DNA of 10,221 nt from Candidatus Methanoperedens sp. Its GTDB lineage: Archaea; Halobacteriota; Methanosarcinia; Methanosarcinales; Methanoperedenaceae. Below the pieces are notes generated by a model. The model did no database searches. It saw nothing but the letters and a program-made list of their open reading frames with translations, and was not told the DNA's origin. Shown here in pieces: positions 5,802-10,221 of this stretch. Position numbers and translations under genes: made by a program. How positions within the stretch are numbered: position 1 is the first letter of the stretch; every line of letters begins with the position of its first letter. The stretch covers positions 1 to 10,221 of the forward strand of contig JAPMTY010000122.1 of assembly GCA_026552835.1 (NCBI GenBank), read 5' to 3'.

Positions 5802-6251
5802 TCATATTTCAAAATATTCAATAGCTTTGCTTATGCTCCATACTTCGATTATTTTTTCATCGTTTATTCTTTCAAAATGCCTGTCATTAGTGATTAGAAC
5901 CGCACCTTCTTGAAGGCATGTAGCTGCATGATAGATGTCTATTATCTCATCTTTTGGAAAATACGATTTACAGAGGCGCAAAAACTTTTCATCCACATTC
6001 ACCAATTCGGTTTTATCTATCAACTTATGAAGAATTTCTTTTCCACGCTTTGATTCAAAAACCTGTGCATACTTTTCCATTTCCATAATCAAGAATTCGT
6101 TACCAATGAGTACAATAGCTGCATCATCGACCAGTTCCAAAAGCAGCCTCAGGGAACAGGTTTCATTTTTAGGGTTCTTGATGGCGGCAATGAAAAGATT
6201 CGTATCAATCAAAAACCGACGGATGTTTTTTCCTGATTTTTTCTTTAACAC
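5802..6251 (-). CDS. vapC: PIN-domain toxin, VapC-like (second module)
   Basis: A predicted metal-dependent ribonuclease toxin of 149 residues from the start chosen here. All four acidic positions look intact: D16 in FLIDTNLFIAAI, a Glu in the NEFLIMEMEKYA helix (E57 or E59), D105 in DEIIDIYHAATC, and D123 in LITNDRHF. The frame stays open to a TTG at 6269, but the GTG at 6251 is preferred because AGGTG (6259-6263) sits 7 nt before it. A TTG at 6212 would leave too little sequence before the first strand. With the GTG, the gene overlaps the antitoxin 3' end by 47 nt in another frame, so the pair is translationally linked. Unlike the toxin at 900-1310, this one keeps the fourth acid, and the two are only distantly similar. 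Confidence 0.87.
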   Translation of the reverse strand: MLKKKSGKNIRRFLIDTNLFIAAIKNPKNETCSLRLLLELVDDAAIVLIGNEFLIMEMEKYAQVFESKRGKEILHKLIDKTELVNVDEKFLRLCKSYFPKDEIIDIYHAATCLQEGAVLITNDRHFERINDEKIIEVWSISKAIEYFEI

Positions 6252-6465
6252 CGCTTCGCACCTTACCAACTACCGTATCGATGTCGATATTCTTAAAGTC
6301 TTTCTCAAGCTGTTCCGCCAGTTCTTCGATATTTATTTTTTTAATAATAAGAAGGTCGTTTTTAACGTCTATGAGCAATTTAGAGGTTTCATTCAGCTTC
6401 AACTTCTTTCGTAGGGCGCCTGGAATAATAATCCTGCCAGCTTTATCGATGTTCACAAGTTCCAT
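6205..6465 (-). CDS. vapB: AbrB/SpoVT-type antitoxin (second module)
   Basis: An 86-residue antitoxin with an N-terminal swapped-hairpin DNA-binding domain: MELVNIDKAGRIIIPGALRK, matching the family pattern DxxGRIxIPxxLR. The second hairpin is LLIDVKNDLLIIKK (30-43). The C-terminal half (IEELAEQLEKDF to the end) is charged and helical and would wrap the toxin. The ATG at 6465 lies directly against two overlapping palindromes (6469-6495), the likely autoregulatory operator. No ribosome-binding site is visible before the ATG, so the transcript may be leaderless or nearly so. It is diverged from the antitoxin at 633 and not a recent duplicate, judging by eye. Confidence 0.88.
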   Translation of the reverse strand: MELVNIDKAGRIIIPGALRKKLKLNETSKLLIDVKNDLLIIKKINIEELAEQLEKDFKNIDIDTVVGKVRSGVKEKIRKKHPSVFD

Positions 6466-6468
6466 ATT

Positions 6469-6495
6469 ATACCATTATGGTATTATGGCATAATA
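6469..6495 (-). promoter_or_regulatory. Double-palindrome operator/promoter of the second toxin-antitoxin module
   Basis: Two perfect palindromes, each with 7-bp arms and a single central base, overlap by three bases: 6469-6483 (ATACCAT-T-ATGGTAT) and 6481-6495 (TATTATG-G-CATAATA). They begin 3 bp upstream of the antitoxin ATG. Both carry the half-site TATGG or its near equivalent. The AT-rich right half (6489-6497) lies about 25-30 bp from the ATG and could act as the TATA box, so a bound antitoxin would block transcription. Autoregulation is the family rule; the site assignment is inference. Confidence 0.6.
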
Positions 6496-6525
6496 ATGCT
6501 ATTGGAAAGTTGGAATTGTAAAATC

Positions 6526-6582
6526 CTTTGCGTACTTTGCGCCTTTGCGGTGAATAATGTAAAACACCGCAAAACACGCAAC
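6526..6582 (-). repeat. Palindromic dispersed repeat, copy 2 (CACCGCAAAG type)
   Basis: On the minus strand this reads GTTGCGTG, TTTTGCGGTG, a short loop, then CACCGCAAAGGCGCAAAG and ACGCAAAG. It matches copy 1 (406-472) except for a gap of about 8 nt in the left arm and scattered changes in the loop. It lies 61 bp upstream of the second antitoxin ATG, in the same orientation relative to it as copy 1 has to the first antitoxin. It also separates that module from the divergent secreted-protein gene. Confidence 0.75.
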
Positions 6583-6591
6583 ATCCTAAAC

Positions 6592-6605
6592 AAAAGTATA
6601 TATAC
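6592..6605 (+). promoter_or_regulatory. TATA element of the secreted-protein operon
   Basis: AAAAGTATATATAC is a strong archaeal BRE/TATA match centred about 42 nt before the ATG at 6641. The predicted start near 6625 leaves the strong ribosome-binding site GGTGGAGG (6627-6634), 6 nt before the ATG, at the very front of the transcript. Confidence 0.6.
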
Positions 6606-6640
6606 TGATATTCATTAATAATAAAAGGTGGAGGAAGGAT

Positions 6641-7519
6641 ATGAAATTTAAAATTCTTATGGTATTTGTTTTAGTGGCTCTACTTACTTTTTCAATCACC
6701 AATTTCGCACAGGCAACGCCAACGCCTCCTGCCCCAAACACGGGGACTGTTCTCCCAACCCCTCCTGCGCCAAACTTAGGCAATGACTCACAGCCTTTCA
6801 AAGAAAGATTAGAAGCTTTTTACACTGCAAAGGAAAATTACATAAATCAAAAAAGAATGTGCAAAGAATCTTCGGCAGCTACTAACGCCCCTTCGGGGAC
6901 CTGTTGGAACAAACTTAAACCATTGATGCAGCGCATTTTACTAAACGAAGTTGATTTGACAGAGAAAAGACTCATCCAGCTTCAGGAACAGAATATAACA
7001 TTTCCGAATCGTAATGAAATCGATGCAAAACTGGCTGAAGATAAAGCGGTTTTCGCGGACTCCGGCTCAAGCAAGTACGCCATGAAAAGCGCAGCAAAAA
7101 ACGTGGAAGACCTGGTCAATCAAATTGAAGAAATCGCCACACAAAACCAACCCCAAATCCTCATTACCCAGATGGATAACCTGATGGTCAAAGCTGACAG
7201 CATAACCACCAAACTTGATGCAAAACTAATTGAGCTTAAAGCGTCCGGATACAACACAGCCGAACTTGAAAAATCCCTGACGGATTATAAGGCCGACCTT
7301 GCGAAAACCAAGGAGGAGATAGCGAATGCAAAAGCCAGGTATGCACAAACAAACAATACCCAGGATATAAGCCAGATGGCTAAAGAAGTGCGCAACTTTA
7401 TTAATAATGCACAAAATTATCTGGTAAAAGCATTTGACAAAGCAAGAGCGATGGTTCCGGAAATGAGCGATGCTGAAAAAGGTGGAAAAGGAAAAAGTTC
7501 AAAAGAGGGAAATGTATGA
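6641..7519 (+). CDS. Secreted, largely helical protein of unknown function
   Basis: 292 residues. A Sec-type signal peptide is clear: MKFK, a hydrophobic core (about 5-19), and a likely cut after AQA at residue 25. The mature protein begins with a Pro-rich stalk in which PTPPAPN occurs twice (27-33 and 39-45). Two cysteines, C74 and C88, could form a disulfide outside the cell. From about 95 to 270 the sequence is highly charged and helical, with coiled-coil-like stretches (DLTEKRLIQLQEQN; IITTKL-type heptads around 175-235). The tail (280-292) is Lys/Gly/Ser-rich. There is no C-terminal membrane anchor. The strong promoter and ribosome-binding site suggest good expression. Similar helical secreted proteins with no known function are common in euryarchaea, as I recall. 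Its stop overlaps the start of the lipoprotein gene, so the two probably act together at the cell surface. Confidence 0.8.
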   Translation: MKFKILMVFVLVALLTFSITNFAQATPTPPAPNTGTVLPTPPAPNLGNDSQPFKERLEAFYTAKENYINQKRMCKESSAATNAPSGTCWNKLKPLMQRILLNEVDLTEKRLIQLQEQNITFPNRNEIDAKLAEDKAVFADSGSSKYAMKSAAKNVEDLVNQIEEIATQNQPQILITQMDNLMVKADSITTKLDAKLIELKASGYNTAELEKSLTDYKADLAKTKEEIANAKARYAQTNNTQDISQMAKEVRNFINNAQNYLVKAFDKARAMVPEMSDAEKGGKGKSSKEGNV

Positions 7520-7785
7520 AAAAATTAATCGTTTTGCTATTATTAATCTTAGTTGTATCAGGCTTCTCCGGATGCTTGCAAAAAACAGAGCCCGCAACAA
7601 ACAATACTACTGGAACTGGCGTAACAGCATCAATCACCGTCACAGCCGGTCCGGGAACAGCAGGTAATCTTAGCGCCGCAACAATTTCTAGCGATATCGA
7701 AAGTATTTCAAAAGAAGCTGCAAGCATTGATACTAATGATACTGGAATAACGCCAATCAACGATACTGACCTGACTGTTGATTAA
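7516..7785 (+). CDS. Small lipoprotein
   Basis: 89 residues. An N-terminal signal (MKKLIVLLLLILVVSGF) ends in a lipobox FSGC with C20 as the lipidated cysteine, so the mature protein should be tethered to the outer face of the membrane. The next 40 residues are rich in Thr, Asn and Gly, with NxT/S sites for N-glycosylation (for example NNTTG and NLSA). A short acidic tail follows (DIESISKEAASIDTNDTG to the end). No known domain. Its ATG overlaps the previous stop as ATGA, so it is translationally coupled to the secreted helical protein and may anchor or receive it. Short archaeal lipoproteins with Asp-rich tails occur widely, often without known function. Confidence 0.75.
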   Translation: MKKLIVLLLLILVVSGFSGCLQKTEPATNNTTGTGVTASITVTAGPGTAGNLSAATISSDIESISKEAASIDTNDTGITPINDTDLTVD

Positions 7786-7807
7786 ATTTATTTTTCAGGA
7801 TTTTTTG
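7786..7807 (+). terminator. T-rich termination tract after the lipoprotein gene
   Basis: Directly after the stop come TTTATTTTT and, 6 nt later, TTTTTT. Runs of T on the coding strand are the usual archaeal intrinsic terminator. No stem is needed or seen. Confidence 0.45.
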
Positions 7808-7891
7808 GAATATAGTGGTTCTGCTAACCCCTGCGTTCGTGAGACATCTCCACAAAATTTATCCCTCGCCAAAACCCTCGCCGGTCAAAAT

Positions 7892-7953
7892 AGCCACCGA
7901 GACACGGAGGTCACAGAGTTATTTATTTCCGTGTTCTCTGCGCCTCTGTGGCT
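7892..7953. repeat. Palindromic dispersed repeat of the CCACAGAG type
   Basis: An imperfect 27-bp inverted repeat: left arm 7892-7918 beginning AGCCACCGAGACACGG, right arm 7927-7953 ending GCGCCTCTGTGGCT, with an 8-nt AT-only loop. Read from either end it gives the familiar CCAC-GAG-GC-CAGAG-ACAC pattern of a widespread non-coding repeat class in environmental prokaryotes. It is a different sequence family from the copies at 406 and 6526. It sits in the 305-nt gene-free gap 7786-8090, whose other contents are the T-rich tract and a long inverted repeat. Confidence 0.7.
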
Positions 7954-7999
7954 AATATTTTTCATTGAAAACCAAACTTTTTTACAGCTACTTAATTTC

Positions 8000-8052
8000 A
8001 GAGACCGTTTATTTTCATTTTCCAGAGACTTCCAGAAAAATAAACCATCTCT
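8000..8052. repeat. Long AT-rich inverted repeat upstream of the MarC-family gene
   Basis: Left arm AGAGACCGTTTATTTTC (8000-8016) and right arm GAAAAATAAACCATCTCT (8035-8052) pair over 15 of about 17 positions, with one bulged A and a CC/TG mismatch, around an 18-nt loop. It ends 38 nt before the MarC-family ATG. It could be a transcription end for anything entering from the left, a regulatory site, or a small mobile-element relic. Confidence 0.45.
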
Positions 8053-8065
8053 CCAAAACATTCAA

Positions 8066-8077
8066 TAGCATTTAAAG
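8066..8077 (+). promoter_or_regulatory. Possible TATA element of the MarC-family / DHPS-related operon
   Basis: The stretch ending CATTTAAAG lies about 14-25 nt before the ATG at 8091. That spacing suggests a leaderless transcript. The absence of any ribosome-binding site before the ATG agrees with this. Confidence 0.3.
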
Positions 8078-8090
8078 AATAGTATTAGTA

Positions 8091-8741
8091 ATGACCTCTA
8101 ACCTCACATTCTTCGTTTTAGTTTTCACCGCGATATTTTCAATCGTAAACCCTGTCAGCGGAGTAATGGCGTTCGTTTCCGTAACATCCCACATGAAAGA
8201 CGAAGACAAGATATATGTCGCAAAGCGTTCTGCAATTATCGGCTGCATTATTGCAATAATATTTGCTTTATCAGGGAATCTCATACTGGAATTTTTCAGT
8301 ATAACAGTTGATTCGCTTCGTGTGGCAGGTGGGATTTTGCTTTTTCTCGTTGCTATAGATATGATTTTTGCCAGGACTACAAGAGAAAGCATTACATCCG
8401 AAGAATTATCCGATGCCGTCAAAAGAGAAAATATTTCCATATTTCCCATGGCTATGCCCATGCTTACAGGACCCGGTGCTATTACTACAATAATCCTGTA
8501 CGTTAGCAAAGGATCCGTTGAATATGCTATTGACCCTAAGACTGTGTATTTGCTTATAATTACTGCAATACTGTTAACATTTTTAATTACTTTCCTTATT
8601 TTCAGGTTCTCAGACCGTTTTTCAAGAGTAGTCGGGATGACAGGCATGCTTGTCATGACACGATTGATGGGTCTTTTCCTGGCTGCTATAGCGGTTGATT
8701 TTATCACTACGGGAATTAAAAAAATATTCGGCCTGAGTTAA
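8091..8741 (+). CDS. MarC (UPF0056) family integral membrane protein
   Basis: 216 residues with six predicted membrane helices, near 6-29, 45-66, 74-93, 118-139, 151-172 and 188-206. Family marks: NPVSGVMAFVSVT (20-32) in the first helix region, MPMLTGPGAITTIIL (122-136) and RLMGLFLAAIAVDFITTGI (191-209). A hydrophilic loop at 96-116 joins the two halves of the internal repeat. The family includes bacterial SnatA-type amino-acid transporters; the old multiple-antibiotic-resistance label is not supported and the archaeal substrate is unknown. Length is typical. The next gene starts 1 nt after the stop, so the two are co-transcribed, although no functional link between them is established. Confidence 0.92.
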   Translation: MTSNLTFFVLVFTAIFSIVNPVSGVMAFVSVTSHMKDEDKIYVAKRSAIIGCIIAIIFALSGNLILEFFSITVDSLRVAGGILLFLVAIDMIFARTTRESITSEELSDAVKRENISIFPMAMPMLTGPGAITTIILYVSKGSVEYAIDPKTVYLLIITAILLTFLITFLIFRFSDRFSRVVGMTGMLVMTRLMGLFLAAIAVDFITTGIKKIFGLS

Positions 8742-8742
8742 A

Positions 8743-10221
8743 ATGCATATCCTCGTCGTTACAGGGAAACTGGCAGAGAATACCGTAAAAAAGTCATTAC
8801 AGGATGAAGCCGACGTTCTCGTACTTGATATAGAGGTTGCTGCTTTTGTTACTCCCGCGCTTCTTCGCCTTTCAATGCCTGCCAAAAAATATGACCTTGT
8901 TCTCATTCCAGGTCTTGCCTCAGGTGATTTTTCAGGTCTTGAAAAAGAACTCGACACGCAAATAAGGCTCGGGCCAAAACATGCGGTTGATCTTGATTTT
9001 GTTCTTTCCTTTGCTGACAACGCAGCTTTTTCCAGAAAAATCCCTGCATGTGAACTGTTGTTGGAAAAAAGGCGAACCAGCGCATTTGAAAAAATCACCG
9101 AAATTGAAGAAAGGTCAATTTCGCCATTAACGTTAAAAGGAGTAAAGCTCGGCGGGGATTCCCGCATGAAGGTGATGGCTGAAATAGTGGATGCGGGACA
9201 TTTAACCCGGAGCGAGCTAACCAATAAAATATCCTATTATGTAAAACAGGGAGCCGATATCATCGACCTTGGGATTTCACTTGACACCGAGCCGGATAAA
9301 GTGAGAGAGGCAGTGGAAACTGCAAAATCAGCGACTGTTGCCCCATTGAGTATCGATACTCTTGACCCTGTGCTTATCAATACTGCTCTTGATTCAGGGA
9401 TAGATATTGTTCTAAGCCTGAACTCTGAAAACATCGGTGAAGTAAAGGATAATATCATCCAAAATTCCGTTGCAGCTGTAATAATTCCCGATTGTGTTGA
9501 TAATTTGGAAAGTTTATTTAAAAACATTGAATCCGCCCAAAATTCGGGCATCAAGTATATCATCGCCGACCCTGTGCTTGAACCTGCGGGGCACGGTCTT
9601 GTGGAATCCATTAACAGGTATTACGAGTTCAGGAAACGCGACCTGGAAACACCGCTTTTCTTTGGCGTCGGCAATGTGACAGAACTCATAGATGCGGATT
9701 CAATCGGGGTGAATGCAATGCTATCCGGTGTTGCCATGGAGCTTGGCGCAAGCATCCTGTTCACACCCGAATTCAGTTCAAAAGCCTATGACAGCGTATC
9801 AGAGTTAAAAACCGCATCCATGATGATGATGCTTGCAAGAGAACGGGGAAGCGCCCCGAAAGACCTTGGAATCGATATGCTTGCGATAAAAGAGAAACGA
9901 AGGCGGGAGTTCGGTCTGCTTCCTGAAAATGCTACGGAAGCAAAAGGAAATGAAAAATGGCATCTTGACCCGTCAGGATGCTTTAAAATCGAAATAACAG
10001 AGGATGAATACAGCAACGGAAAAGTCCATCCGGGAAAAATAGTGGCAAAGCATAATGATAATTCAATCTTGGGAGAAACAGCAAAGGATGTTCTTGAAAC
10101 AATCGTAAGGCTTGGGCTTGTTTCACGCCTTGACCATGCAGGTTATCTCGGAAGAGAACTAATGAAAGCCGAACTTGCCCTGAAATTCAAGAGGAGCTAT
10201 TCACAGGATGACAAATTTTGA
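8743..10221 (+). CDS. Archaeal dihydropteroate-synthase-related protein (DHPS-like domain plus C-terminal DUF4346)
   Basis: 492 residues, complete: the TGA is the last codon of the window. An N-terminal archaeal-specific domain (1 to about 125; [15 protein letters not shown], and [14 protein letters not shown] at 51-64) precedes a TIM-barrel DHPS-like core (about 136-375). Core landmarks are [17 protein letters not shown] (171-187), LSIDTLDP (202-209), [14 protein letters not shown] (272-285) and [10 protein letters not shown] (306-315). The C-terminal part (about 400-485; [30 protein letters not shown]) matches DUF4346, also known fused to methyltransferase-type proteins. Such proteins occur in archaea that use methanopterin, so a part in methanopterin synthesis or pterin-linked C1 metabolism is likely, but the exact reaction is not settled as far as I know. 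ATG follows the MarC-family stop after one base. Confidence 0.9.
   Translation: MHILVVTGKLAENTVKKSLQDEADVLVLDIEVAAFVTPALLRLSMPAKKYDLVLIPGLASGDFSGLEKELDTQIRLGPKHAVDLDFVLSFADNAAFSRKIPACELLLEKRRTSAFEKITEIEERSISPLTLKGVKLGGDSRMKVMAEIVDAGHLTRSELTNKISYYVKQGADIIDLGISLDTEPDKVREAVETAKSATVAPLSIDTLDPVLINTALDSGIDIVLSLNSENIGEVKDNIIQNSVAAVIIPDCVDNLESLFKNIESAQNSGIKYIIADPVLEPAGHGLVESINRYYEFRKRDLETPLFFGVGNVTELIDADSIGVNAMLSGVAMELGASILFTPEFSSKAYDSVSELKTASMMMMLARERGSAPKDLGIDMLAIKEKRRREFGLLPENATEAKGNEKWHLDPSGCFKIEITEDEYSNGKVHPGKIVAKHNDNSILGETAKDVLETIVRLGLVSRLDHAGYLGRELMKAELALKFKRSYSQDDKF

Noticed and set aside
406..7953. CRISPR array made of the palindromic repeats
   Set aside because: The repeats are single, far apart, of two different families and not regularly spaced.
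7778..8068. Plus-strand frame of 96 codons across the gap before the MarC-family gene
   Set aside because: It runs through both arms of the palindromic repeat and the long inverted repeat, and its translation is the usual by-product of such repeats.
8072..8707. Minus-strand frame of 211 codons opposite the MarC-family gene
   Set aside because: Antisense shadow of a well-recognised membrane protein gene.

Overview
The window reads as chromosome of a euryarchaeon that uses methanopterin-type C1 chemistry. The evidence is an archaeal/eukaryotic-type glycyl-tRNA synthetase, a dihydropteroate-synthase-related protein of the archaeal DHPS plus DUF4346 architecture, an archaeal-type ThiC N-terminus, a rubrerythrin/flavodoxin pair typical of strict anaerobes, and AT-rich TATA-like elements about 30-40 nt before several genes. 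A methanogen or ANME-type member of the Methanosarcinales, possibly Methanoperedens-like, fits best. That placement is inference from family knowledge; no rRNA is present.

Layout, left to right. (1) The 5' end of thiC (complement, cut by the window edge), with a strong TATA element and inverted repeats upstream. (2) A 356-nt gene-free gap with a palindromic dispersed repeat, followed by an AbrB-type antitoxin / PIN toxin pair (633-1310). This block is bracketed by two identical 22-nt direct repeats (345-366 and 1343-1364). (3) A convergent hairpin, then a minus-strand run read right to left: rubrerythrin, flavodoxin, a two-cluster Fe-S protein of the QueG-like family, and glyS. (4) An AT-rich patch (about 5160-5800) with one plausible small hypothetical gene and one doubtful ORF. 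(5) A second AbrB/PIN pair on the minus strand (5802-6465) with two overlapping palindromes before its antitoxin, and a second copy of the palindromic repeat just upstream. (6) A plus-strand pair: a secreted, helical protein overlapping a small lipoprotein by ATGA. (7) A 305-nt gap holding a second type of palindromic repeat and a long inverted repeat. (8) A MarC-family membrane protein followed after 1 nt by the DHPS-related gene, which ends exactly at the window edge.

How the parts relate. Rubrerythrin and flavodoxin probably form an oxygen/peroxide-defence unit, and the Fe-S protein may be co-transcribed with them. ThiC, GlyRS and the DHPS-related protein are housekeeping. The accessory material is the two toxin-antitoxin modules, the palindromic repeats and the secreted pair. 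The most notable structural points are that each toxin-antitoxin module has a copy of the same palindromic repeat on its 5' side in the same relative orientation, and that the first module lies between long direct repeats, as if it were an inserted cassette. I found no CRISPR array, tRNA, rRNA or transposase gene.
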